Assembly: GCA_020634435.1 (NCBI GenBank)
Contig: JACKBS010000008.1
Location: forward strand, 310,001-374,000
Direction of reading: 5' to 3'
Source: Ardenticatenaceae bacterium
Lineage (GTDB): Bacteria > Chloroflexota > Anaerolineae > Promineifilales > Promineifilaceae
DNA length: 64,000 nt
Numbering within the stretch: the stretch's first letter is position 1; each line of letters starts with the position of its first letter. Below are positions 53,436 to 61,519 of this stretch, in pieces. Below the pieces are notes generated by a model. The model did not search any database. It saw only the letters and a list, made by a program, of their open reading frames with translations, and was not told the origin of the DNA. The position numbers were made by a program, and so were the translations under genes.

Positions 53436-54131
53436 ATGCAAAATGTAAAAAGTAACCCAGGCTCAAGGGAGGCTGACACGTCTTCTTTGGCAGCAACCAG
53501 GCTAACGAAAAAGCTGTTGGCTTGCGGTATGGCCGCTGGTCCATTTTATCTTGTAGTGGGCCTGACCCAGGCTTTCACCCGTCCAGGATTTGACATAACA
53601 CGGCATAGCCTTAGCCTGTTGAGCAATGGTCCTTTGGGTTGGATTCAGATTGCCAATCTGGCCATTACCGGCTTACTTGTGATCGCCAGTGCCGTGGGCC
53701 TGCGTCGGGCGCTGGCGGATGGTCGGGGAAAAATCTGGGGGCCATTATTGATTGGGGTCTTTGGACTAGGGCTCTTTGCCGCCGCGTTTTTTATTGCCGA
53801 CCCAGCTATGGGTTTTCCGCCAGGAACGTCGGCCGATAACCTCATCGTTAGCTGGCATGGCATCATGCACTTGGTGACGAGCAGCATAGGATTCCTGGCT
53901 TTCATCATTGCCTGTTTTGTGTTTGCCCGCCGGTTTTCTTCCCAGCAACAACGGGGCTGGGCCGTTTATTCAGCTGTGACAGGCGTCGTCTTTTTGCTTT
54001 CGTTCATGGGAATTGCTTCGGGTTCCGGCCAAAGCTGGACGATTCTTGGCTTTTGGGTTGGCTTGGTGCTGGTCTGGGCCTGGCTGCTGGCCCTGTGTGC
54101 GCGGCTAATTGGTGAGCTGTCCTCTAGCTAG
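53436..54131 (+). CDS. DUF998 membrane protein
   Basis: A 231-residue protein with about six hydrophobic helices. PGFDITRHSLSLLSNGPLGWIQIANL is the DUF998 signature. Function unknown. It is 20 bp behind the YCII gene and may belong to the ECF42 unit; a terminator follows. Confidence 0.85.
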   Translation: MQNVKSNPGSREADTSSLAATRLTKKLLACGMAAGPFYLVVGLTQAFTRPGFDITRHSLSLLSNGPLGWIQIANLAITGLLVIASAVGLRRALADGRGKIWGPLLIGVFGLGLFAAAFFIADPAMGFPPGTSADNLIVSWHGIMHLVTSSIGFLAFIIACFVFARRFSSQQQRGWAVYSAVTGVVFLLSFMGIASGSGQSWTILGFWVGLVLVWAWLLALCARLIGELSSS

Positions 54132-54146
54132 CTTGCGGCGACAAAC

Positions 54147-54186
54147 AGCAGGGATGGGCTAAAAAAGAGGCCTAATCCCTGCTTTC
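54147..54186 (+). terminator. Intrinsic terminator
   Basis: Stem AGCAGGGAT / ATCCCTGCT with inner pairing GGGCT / AGGCC, then TTTCTATTCTTTT. It ends the sigma-YCII-DUF998 unit. Confidence 0.8.
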
Positions 54187-54377
54187 TATTCTTTTGGCTT
54201 CTACCCCGTAGATTTTTGTGCCTGAATCAAAGCTCTGCTGTTTACCTAAACTTCCAATGAAAGAAATGGGTACAGGTAACTCTTCCCAGTGTAAAAGGGG
54301 GATTTTCGTTTACAATGTCACAATCTTTTTTGTTGTGGTGTTTAGTAAGGTAGTGAGGGGCAAGGGTGTAGTAATTC

Positions 54378-55313
54378 ATGATCGAAGCGAACAATTTAGG
54401 CAAGGTTTTTGAGGAATTTACGGCCGTTTACAACCTCTCCTTAAATGTGCCAGCGGGCGAGCTGCTGGCGCTGCTGGGGCCAAACGGGGCGGGCAAAACG
54501 ACCACCGTGCGCATGTTGGGGGCCATTTTGCGGCCCACCAGCGGCGAAGCGCGCATCAACGGGTACGATGTGGTGCGCCAGGCTGACAAGGTGCGGCACG
54601 ACATCGGCATGTTGACGGAGCAGCCGGGGCTGTATTTGCGCATGTCTGGACTAGAATATTTGCTATTTTACGGCCGTCTCTATGGCCTCAGCGACGCGGA
54701 AATTAAGCGGCGCGGGCTGGAAATGTTTGACCGGTTCGATATGGCGGGCCAGGCAGACCGACGATTGGGGCAATATTCCAAAGGGATGCGGCAAAAAGTG
54801 GGGCTGATTCGTGCCATGCTGCACAATCCATCGGTGCTGCTGCTGGATGAGCCCACCTCGGCGATGGACCCGCACAGCGCCAAGCTGGTGCGCGACGCCA
54901 TCCGTGAACTGCGCGAGGACAAGCGCACCGTGATTTTGTGTACCCATAACCTGGCCGAAGCCGAACTGCTGGCCGACAGCATCGCCATCATCAAAAAAGG
55001 GACGATTGTGGCGCAGGGCAGTACGGCCGTTCTCAAACAGCAGCTCCTTGGCCAACCCCAGCTAGAAGTGCGCGTGGACCGCAACCTCAACGGCGAAATC
55101 AGCGAGATTGAGAGATTGGTGACCATTGAGGCGGTGCAGGGAGACGTGATCCGTTACCGCACCGAAAACCCAGATGTGACCAATCCGCAGCTGGTGCGCT
55201 GCCTGGGTGAGCTGGGGCTGGGCGTCATCTCGCTCCAACCCATCTCGCAAAGTTTGGAGCAGGTGTATCTCCGCGTCGTTTCCGCCGAAAAAGAGGAGCA
55301 GCCTCAATCATGA
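54378..55313 (+). CDS. ABC-2-type transporter ATPase
   Basis: A 311-residue ATPase: Walker A GPNGAGKTTT, signature YSKGMRQKVGL, Walker B VLLLDEPTSAMDP. The C-terminal ~90 residues form the regulatory region common in DrrA/CcmA-like ATPases. It overlaps the permease by 4 nt. Likely an exporter of a drug, lipid or sodium ion; the substrate is unknown. Confidence 0.9.
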   Translation: MIEANNLGKVFEEFTAVYNLSLNVPAGELLALLGPNGAGKTTTVRMLGAILRPTSGEARINGYDVVRQADKVRHDIGMLTEQPGLYLRMSGLEYLLFYGRLYGLSDAEIKRRGLEMFDRFDMAGQADRRLGQYSKGMRQKVGLIRAMLHNPSVLLLDEPTSAMDPHSAKLVRDAIRELREDKRTVILCTHNLAEAELLADSIAIIKKGTIVAQGSTAVLKQQLLGQPQLEVRVDRNLNGEISEIERLVTIEAVQGDVIRYRTENPDVTNPQLVRCLGELGLGVISLQPISQSLEQVYLRVVSAEKEEQPQS

Positions 55314-56776
55314 CCGCTTTAACCATGCCAAACTATCCAACCAAACAAGATTTTCACATGGCAATGGTGGTTGCCCGCCGTGAAATTCGCGATTCATTCC
55401 GCGACTGGCGCATCATCATCCCCATCTTTGTGCTCACACTGGTCTTCCCCGCGCTGATGAACTTTACTGCCTCCCGCCTGCTCAACTTTGTGGCCGATTT
55501 TGGCGCCGAGGTGATTGCCAACCAACTCATCCCTTTCCTGCTGCTGGTTGTTGGTTTTTTCCCCATGTCGTTTTCGCTCATCATTGCTCTGGAGACGTTT
55601 GTGGGCGAGAAGGAGCGCAAGAGCATGGAGCCGCTGCTTTCTACGCCGCTGAGCAATGGTCAGCTGTATGCGGGCAAGATGCTGGCGGCGCTAGTGCCAC
55701 CGCTGTCGGCCAGCTATTTGGGCATGGCGGTGTACATGATCGGGCTCACCATTTCGGTGGATTGGCAGCCTGAATTTCAGCTGGTGGCCCAGACGATTCT
55801 GCTGACGACAATCCAGGGCATCATTATGGTGGCCGGGGCGGTGGTGGTTTCTAGCCAGGCGACCAGCGTGCGGGCGGCCAATTTGCTGGCCAGCTTTATC
55901 ATCGTGCCCATGGCCATTTTGATCCAGGCGGAGGCGGCGGCGCTGTTTTGGGGCAATCATGATGGCCTCTGGTGGCTGCTGTTGGGGCTGACGATTACGG
56001 CCGTTGTCCTCATGCGCATGGGTTTGTCCTTGTTCAACCGCGAGGAGCTGCTGGGCCGGGACATTGACCAGATTCGCCTGGGCTGGATGGTGCGCCAATT
56101 TTGGGGCTATTTTTCTGGCAAGACACAGTTGGGAAACGGCCGTTACCCGAATCCACTCACCTGGTTCAAACAAACGTTTGCCATCCTGCCCAGCCTGTGG
56201 CTGCCGATAGGTGCCCTGGCGCTATCTGTCGTGGGGGCGGCTCTGGTGGGCATTTTTATGGCCCGCCAATTCCCCTTCCCAGATGATCTCAAAACGCAGC
56301 TGAACGGCCAAAATATGCTTACTAATCTGGCCGGGTTGGAAGTGTATCTGGCGGCTTTGCCACTGTTTATTGTTGGCCAAAATGTGCGATCGGTGTTGCT
56401 GCAAACGATCCTGGGTATTTTCACGCTCGGGGTGTTGGGCGTGCTCATTTTTATGATGCCTTGGGCCATCATCAGCTTTATTGCCATGCAGTTTTATCTG
56501 GCGGGGGCCAGCCCAACGCAATTTTTGCTGGCGACCGTGGTGCCCCATGCCATTGTGGAGCTGCCCACCCTGTTGCTCATCGGCGCTGCGGCGCTGCGCT
56601 GGCAAACGGTGACCTTTGCGCCTCTTTCCGACCGTTCCCTCAGCGAGATGTTTATCATTCGCGGGGCGGAGTTCTGGCGCATTTTGCTCGGTCTGGGTGT
56701 TCCGCTGCTGCTGTTGGCGGCGCTGGTAGAAGCGTACGTGACGCCGCAGGTGTTGCAGTTGGTGTACGGCGGGTAA
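55310..56776 (+). CDS. ABC-2-type transporter permease
   Basis: A 488-residue membrane protein. FVGEKERKSMEPLLSTPLSNGQLYAGKML is typical of ABC-2 permeases such as NatB-like exporters. It has at least eight hydrophobic segments and a central soluble loop (about 240-285). Coupled to the ATPase gene. Confidence 0.88.
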   Translation: MTALTMPNYPTKQDFHMAMVVARREIRDSFRDWRIIIPIFVLTLVFPALMNFTASRLLNFVADFGAEVIANQLIPFLLLVVGFFPMSFSLIIALETFVGEKERKSMEPLLSTPLSNGQLYAGKMLAALVPPLSASYLGMAVYMIGLTISVDWQPEFQLVAQTILLTTIQGIIMVAGAVVVSSQATSVRAANLLASFIIVPMAILIQAEAAALFWGNHDGLWWLLLGLTITAVVLMRMGLSLFNREELLGRDIDQIRLGWMVRQFWGYFSGKTQLGNGRYPNPLTWFKQTFAILPSLWLPIGALALSVVGAALVGIFMARQFPFPDDLKTQLNGQNMLTNLAGLEVYLAALPLFIVGQNVRSVLLQTILGIFTLGVLGVLIFMMPWAIISFIAMQFYLAGASPTQFLLATVVPHAIVELPTLLLIGAAALRWQTVTFAPLSDRSLSEMFIIRGAEFWRILLGLGVPLLLLAALVEAYVTPQVLQLVYGG

Positions 56777-56905
56777 CTTTCTGCCCTTATCTGCATCAAA
56801 GATAATAATGGGTGCCTGACGGGCTTCATTGGTACAATTTTGTGCCAGCGAGGCAGCCCCAAAGGCACCTTTTTTTATTTCATTCAACAGATTGGAGGAG
56901 AAATC

Positions 56906-57436
56906 GTGAAGGGAAGTGCAACGAATTACGGCCGTATTGCCCAAATTTTTCATTGGCTCAGTATGCTGCTCATTGTGGGCTTAGCTATTGGCGGCACCAT
57001 CATGACGCGCATTAACAACACGGCGCAACAAACCCAGATGTACAAAATGCACGTCACCGTTGGCCTCATAGTGCTGGCGCTTACCGTGGCCCGGGTGCTT
57101 TGGATTTTTGTGGACAAGCGTCCCGATATGCCCGAAGGAATGAAGGCGGCCCAGAAGACCGCCTTTTCGCTCAACCATTTGCTGCTCTATGTTGTCATTG
57201 GGCTGTTGGTCGCCAGCGGTGTAGGGATGTTGTTGTTGAGCGGCGTGGGTCTATCCCCGGCTAACGTTACCCCAGAGGCGATCAAAAATGTAACGCCACG
57301 CACGGTGCATGATGTGGTTTCTAAACTGTTCATTTTTCTCTTCTTCATGCATCTGGCCGGTGTAATTATTTATCAGGTGCGCGAGGGAGATACATTCGGC
57401 CGTATGGGCATTCCCTGGTTTTCCAAAGCATCATAA
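56906..57436 (+). CDS. Cytochrome b561-family protein
   Basis: A 176-residue four-helix protein. His residues in IFHWLSML, MHVTVGLIVLA, LNHLLLYV and MHLAGVIIYQ fit two b hemes, as in CybB. It passes electrons between quinol and an acceptor; some members handle superoxide. GTG 56906 has GGAGGAG five bases upstream and is preferred to the longer frame. Confidence 0.88.
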   Translation: MKGSATNYGRIAQIFHWLSMLLIVGLAIGGTIMTRINNTAQQTQMYKMHVTVGLIVLALTVARVLWIFVDKRPDMPEGMKAAQKTAFSLNHLLLYVVIGLLVASGVGMLLLSGVGLSPANVTPEAIKNVTPRTVHDVVSKLFIFLFFMHLAGVIIYQVREGDTFGRMGIPWFSKAS

Positions 57437-57468
57437 ATTAAACGCGCTAAAATAGGCAGAATTGAGCG

Positions 57469-57508
57469 GGACGCGGTCAGCAACTACTGGCCGCGTCCTT
57501 TTTGTTTT
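57469..57508 (+). terminator. Intrinsic terminator of the b561 gene
   Basis: Stem GGACGCGGTCAG / CTGGCCGCGTCC (one T-G pair) followed by TTTTTGTTTTT. The gap to the next gene (57437-57737) also holds a second terminator and an operator-like repeat. Confidence 0.92.
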
Positions 57509-57568
57509 TCTCGTTATCGTCTGTTCGATTCCTGGCAAAAGGGAATAATCCACATTTGTTAGCACCCT

Positions 57569-57602
57569 AAAACGCCAAAATGGGCTCATTTGGGGCGTTT
57601 TT
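57569..57602 (+). terminator. Second hairpin with T-run
   Basis: Stem AAAACGCC / GGCGTTTT with inner AAAT / ATTT pairing; could terminate on either strand. Confidence 0.65.
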
Positions 57603-57622
57603 GCCCGGTTACGCGGCAATTG

Positions 57623-57658
57623 GTCAACTTTTGTCAGAAGGTGTTAGCAAAAATTGAC
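57623..57658. promoter_or_regulatory. Inverted repeat upstream of the PTS regulator
   Basis: GTCAACTTTTG (57623-57633) and CAAAAATTGAC (57648-57658) are inverted with one mismatch. They lie about 35 bp before a TATAAT (57694-57699). This could be an operator or an RNA hairpin; no protein can be assigned. Confidence 0.45.
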
Positions 57659-57737
57659 AACATTTGCCCATGCAGCTTTGGTGATCTTGCCTATATAATG
57701 CAATCATTCGGAAGGGTAAACCCAATAAAGAAGGTAA

Positions 57738-59300
57738 TTGACTATTTTTGAGCCAATGATTTCGCTGACGACGCGCCAACGAGATTTGCTTCACTATCTG
57801 CTGACGGCGGAAACGGCCGTTGTTACCGCAGATGTGGGTCGCCGGGTCGGGCTCACGCCGCGCCAGGTTTCCTACAGTTTGAAGCCAATCAAGATGTGGC
57901 TGGTGGAACATGATGCCGATTTGGACATGATCCCGGGTGTTGGCGTGCAGGTGGCTTGCCCCCCCGATTACAAACAGGATTTGCTCACCGAGCTGGCTTC
58001 GCAGGCCAACATCCGGTTGCAGTTGACGCCGGGGCAGCGGCAGCAGCTGTTGGCGCTGAATTTGCTCACGGTAGACGAGCCGCTGATTTTGTACCAGCTT
58101 CAGCAGGAAAGTGGCGTCTCGCGCACAACCCTCCTCAAAGATTTGGACCTGATCGAGGAGTGGTTTGAATCCTTTGGCTTAACATTAGAACGACGGCCGA
58201 ATTTTGGCTTCATGGTGGCCGGATCAGAACTTCAACAGCGCCAGGCCATTACGGCCGTTCTTTGGGGCGATACACCGTTCAGCGATCCGCTCATGCGTAT
58301 GTCGCACATCGCTGGGCTGGAATATGAACTCGCTAAAGATGCCGAGCTTATGCCTCTGGCCAGCCATGTGTACCAGCTGGTGCTCCAGTGGCAAACCCGG
58401 CACGCCATGAACCTGGTCGGTCATGCAGAAGCGCAGTTAAACGGCCGTTTCACCGATAACGCCGTCCTGTATCTGTCACTCGTCATAGCCGTGCAGCGGC
58501 AGCGCATTCAAAACGGCCAAATTGCCCGCGGCATTCATCCGGCCTTCGATCGGCAAGCCTTCCAAACCGTGTGGCGCGTGGCGGCCCAACTGCTTAAACA
58601 CCAGGACATTCAGCTGCCCGAAGCGCAGCAAGATGCCGAAATCGCGTACCTTACCATGCATTTGCTCGCCGGATCGCGCAACAACATCTGGCCCTCAGAC
58701 CTGGCCATGGACGATCCATTCCAGGCATTGTTAGACAGCCTGATGCGCGGGATTGCCCAGGCGTATCGTGTTCCAACCATGGAGACCGATAGCTCCCTGC
58801 GTGATGGCCTGGCCGCCCATCTGATTCCCGCCTGTATGCGCCAGCGGTTCAACCTGTGGTCACCGCCCATCAACTATATGCGCAACCTGGCCGAAAAATA
58901 TGCCTTTGAATCTACCGTGGCGGTGCAGTTGGCCGAAGAAATCAATGCCGAAACGGGCATCATTCTGCCAGACGATGAGGTAAATAATTTAGTTCTGCTG
59001 CTGCGGGCCGCATTTATCCGCGAACGGCCGAATCGCCTTAACCGCGTCATTGTGGTGTGCCCCAGCGGGATGGCGACCGCTCAACTGCTCGTAGCCCGGC
59101 TCAAAGCCCGCTTCCCCCGGTTGGGCAAATTAGATGTTTTGTCATTACGGGAACTGAATCCAGAGGAAATGCAGACGGCACAACTGGTGATCACCACCGT
59201 GCCGCTGCCGCAAGAATACTCAAATCAACCATCAGTTATTCAAGTTCATCCGCTGCTATCGGCTGAAGATATCGCTGTGATTACCCAGTGGTTAGCCTGA
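57738..59300 (+). CDS. PTS-regulated transcriptional regulator (MtlR/BglG type)
   Basis: A protein of about 515-520 residues. N-terminal helix-turn-helix regions (about 10-160, including TTRQRDLLHYLLTAETAVVT and ESGVSRTTLLKDL), PRD-like helical domains (about 170-400) and a C-terminal EIIB/GatB-like domain with VVCPSGMATAQLL (phospho-Cys). MtlR-type activators are switched by PTS phosphorylation on PRD His and EIIB Cys. It precedes mannitol-type PTS genes, so it probably controls them. Starts: TTG 57738 or ATG 57756. Confidence 0.85.
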   Translation: MTIFEPMISLTTRQRDLLHYLLTAETAVVTADVGRRVGLTPRQVSYSLKPIKMWLVEHDADLDMIPGVGVQVACPPDYKQDLLTELASQANIRLQLTPGQRQQLLALNLLTVDEPLILYQLQQESGVSRTTLLKDLDLIEEWFESFGLTLERRPNFGFMVAGSELQQRQAITAVLWGDTPFSDPLMRMSHIAGLEYELAKDAELMPLASHVYQLVLQWQTRHAMNLVGHAEAQLNGRFTDNAVLYLSLVIAVQRQRIQNGQIARGIHPAFDRQAFQTVWRVAAQLLKHQDIQLPEAQQDAEIAYLTMHLLAGSRNNIWPSDLAMDDPFQALLDSLMRGIAQAYRVPTMETDSSLRDGLAAHLIPACMRQRFNLWSPPINYMRNLAEKYAFESTVAVQLAEEINAETGIILPDDEVNNLVLLLRAAFIRERPNRLNRVIVVCPSGMATAQLLVARLKARFPRLGKLDVLSLRELNPEEMQTAQLVITTVPLPQEYSNQPSVIQVHPLLSAEDIAVITQWLA

Positions 59301-59500
59301 TCGCTCTGATGAACAAGACGTACAGCCAAAATTTGTAAATTACGTTTGCTGGTTTTTTAACCGGATGCCGGTTTGTTGGATAATGGGCTTTTGTTAAAAG
59401 CAATTTTTCCAATGGCCTGGTGCCCGGATGGTTAATGCTACCTGTTGCTCACAAACGGTGGCAAAACGTTACTCATTATATTTTATCAAGGAGAGGTGAA

Positions 59501-60598
59501 ATGAGAGAACGAATTCAGCAGTTTGGTGGTTTTTTGGCCGGGATGATTATTCCCAACATGGGCGCCTTCATTGCCTGGGGGTTGATTACCGCCCTCTTTA
59601 TTCCCACTGGGTGGATTCCACAGCTGTTCCCCGGAACGGCCGAGTGGATTGCGGGAAATTTTGAACCATTGGTCGGCCCAATGATCAACTATTTGCTGCC
59701 GGTACTCATTGGCTTTACTGGTGGCTACATGGTTCATAAAACTCGCGGTGGCGTCGTAGGGGCTACGGCCACGATGGGTGTAATTGTGGGTGCGGGCATC
59801 CCCATGTTCCTTGGTGCCATGATTATGGGCCCTCTTGGCGGCTGGCTCATGAAGAAAGTTGATGACAGTTTGGAAGAACGGATTCCGATCGGGTTTGAGA
59901 TGTTGGTCAACAATTTCTCGGCTGGTATTTTGGCCGTGATTTTGGTGCTGATTGGTAACATGCTGATTAGCCCAGTGGTTACCTCCATCAGCGATGCCGC
60001 AGGTTCATTGGTAGATGCCATGATCAATGCTCGTTTGTTGCCACTGGCGGCGATCATTATTGAACCCGCTAAGGTTTTGTTCCTGAACAACGCACTGAAT
60101 CACGGCGTATTGGCTCCGTTGGGTGTTGCCGCGGCCGAAGAAACGGGGCGGGCATTGCATTTCTTGCTGGAAACAAATCCCGGGCCGGGTCTGGGCCTGC
60201 TCATTGCTTATTACGTGGCGGGCAAGGGTCTGCTCAAAGAATCTGCGCCCAGCGCCATGATTATCCACTTCCTGGGCGGTATTCATGAGATTTACTTCCC
60301 CTACGTGTTGGCTCATCCTATCATGATTCTGTCGGTTATCTCTGGTGGTTTGGCTGCTGACTTGTGGTTCACCGTGATGAATGCTGGTTTGGTGGCGACG
60401 CCATCGCCCGGCTCCATCTTTGCCTACCTGGCAGTGATTCCACGTGGCCAGCACTTTGCCGTGCTCACCGGCGTGCTGATTGGCATCGTGGTTTCCGCTG
60501 CGGTGGGTGTGGTCATTCTCCGCCTCCGTCCCGTACGGGAAGAAGAAATGGAAGAAGAAATGGAAGCCGGTACGGCTGGTGTTCCAGGGCTGGCATAA
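59501..60598 (+). CDS. mtlA: PTS mannitol-type permease, EIIC
   Basis: A 365-residue membrane component that transports and phosphorylates the sugar alcohol. FGGFLAGMIIPNMGAFIAWG and LGGIHEIYFPYVLAHP are mannitol EIIC motifs. Unlike E. coli MtlA, EIIB and EIIA are separate genes. ATG 59501 is preceded by AAGGAGAGGTGA. The substrate may be mannitol or a related polyol. Confidence 0.93.
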   Translation: MRERIQQFGGFLAGMIIPNMGAFIAWGLITALFIPTGWIPQLFPGTAEWIAGNFEPLVGPMINYLLPVLIGFTGGYMVHKTRGGVVGATATMGVIVGAGIPMFLGAMIMGPLGGWLMKKVDDSLEERIPIGFEMLVNNFSAGILAVILVLIGNMLISPVVTSISDAAGSLVDAMINARLLPLAAIIIEPAKVLFLNNALNHGVLAPLGVAAAEETGRALHFLLETNPGPGLGLLIAYYVAGKGLLKESAPSAMIIHFLGGIHEIYFPYVLAHPIMILSVISGGLAADLWFTVMNAGLVATPSPGSIFAYLAVIPRGQHFAVLTGVLIGIVVSAAVGVVILRLRPVREEEMEEEMEAGTAGVPGLA

Positions 60599-60621
60599 CT
60601 GATCAATAAATTATAAAGAAG

Positions 60622-60655
60622 CCCTGAACGCCGTTATCAGAGCGTTCAGGGTTTT
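60622..60655 (+). terminator. Hairpin between EIIC and EIIB genes
   Basis: 10-bp stem CCCTGAACGC / GCGTTCAGGG plus TTTT inside the operon; a partial terminator or attenuator that would reduce downstream expression. Confidence 0.7.
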
Positions 60656-60678
60656 CCCATTGAACAAAAGAGGTCAAA

Positions 60679-61011
60679 ATGGCAGGTTCAATTAATGCAG
60701 CAGACGTCAAAACCATTATCCTGGCGTGTGAAGCAGGCATGGGTTCCAGTTTAATGAGTGTGAATGCGCTCAAGAAGAAGCTGAAAAAAGCCAATGTGTC
60801 TGGGGTGAATGTCATGCACAAACCCGCGCGGGCAATTCCTGACGGGGCGCAGGTGGTAGTGGTGCACAAAGGTCTGGCCAAGGTGGTGCGCAATCGTGTC
60901 CCCGATGCCGTAGTTGTGACCTTTAATCATTTCTTGAATGATCCGGCGTTTGATAAGCTGGTGAATGCTTTTGTGGAAAATGGAGCGATTGAAGACACCG
61001 TAGGGGGGTAA
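60679..61011 (+). CDS. PTS mannitol-type EIIB
   Basis: A 110-residue EIIB with phospho-Cys C17 in ILACEAGMGSS, as in MtlA EIIB. It passes phosphate from EIIA to the sugar bound by EIIC. Confidence 0.92.
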   Translation: MAGSINAADVKTIILACEAGMGSSLMSVNALKKKLKKANVSGVNVMHKPARAIPDGAQVVVVHKGLAKVVRNRVPDAVVVTFNHFLNDPAFDKLVNAFVENGAIEDTVGG

Positions 61012-61013
61012 TT

Positions 61014-61463
61014 ATGGCAATTTTGGAGAAGAACAGAATTAAATTGGGCGCAACGGCCGTTGACAAACAAGATGCAATCCGCCAGGCAGGCGCATTGCTG
61101 GTAGAAGGTGGCTGCGTGGCTGCGCCTTACGTAGACGGCATGTTGGCGCGCGAAGCGACCATGTCTACCTATCTGGGCAATGGCGTTTCCATTCCCCACG
61201 GCCAGTACGACGATCGTGGGCACATCAAGCAGACCGGCATTTCGGTGTTGCAGGTGCCCGCCGGGGTGGTCTGGGATGAAGATGATGCCGATGAGCTGGC
61301 TTATCTCATCATTGGCATTGCCGCCAACTCGGATGAACACATTACGGTGCTGGCGAACCTGGCCGAGGCGATTGAAGACCCGGACATGGCCGAGCAGCTG
61401 GCCAAGACCCAGGACCTGGATTTGATTTTGAATTGTCTGAACGGCGTGCCGGACAGCGTGTAG
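61014..61463 (+). CDS. mtlF: PTS mannitol-type EIIA
   Basis: A 149-residue EIIA with active His62 in VSIPHGQYDD. It accepts phosphate from HPr. It follows the EIIB gene by 2 bp. Confidence 0.93.
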   Translation: MAILEKNRIKLGATAVDKQDAIRQAGALLVEGGCVAAPYVDGMLAREATMSTYLGNGVSIPHGQYDDRGHIKQTGISVLQVPAGVVWDEDDADELAYLIIGIAANSDEHITVLANLAEAIEDPDMAEQLAKTQDLDLILNCLNGVPDSV

Positions 61464-61519
61464 ATTGAGGCCGTTGGGTACGGCCGTTTCCCATAAAAAC
61501 CAACAAAGGAAGCAGTGTT

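Noticed and set aside
54218..54412. 64-codon frame before the ABC-2 ATPase
   Set aside because: It overlaps the well-supported ATPase start and shows no coding character.
57654..57699. TTGACA (57654) and TATAAT (57694) as one promoter
   Set aside because: The spacing is 34 bp, too long for a single sigma-70 promoter.
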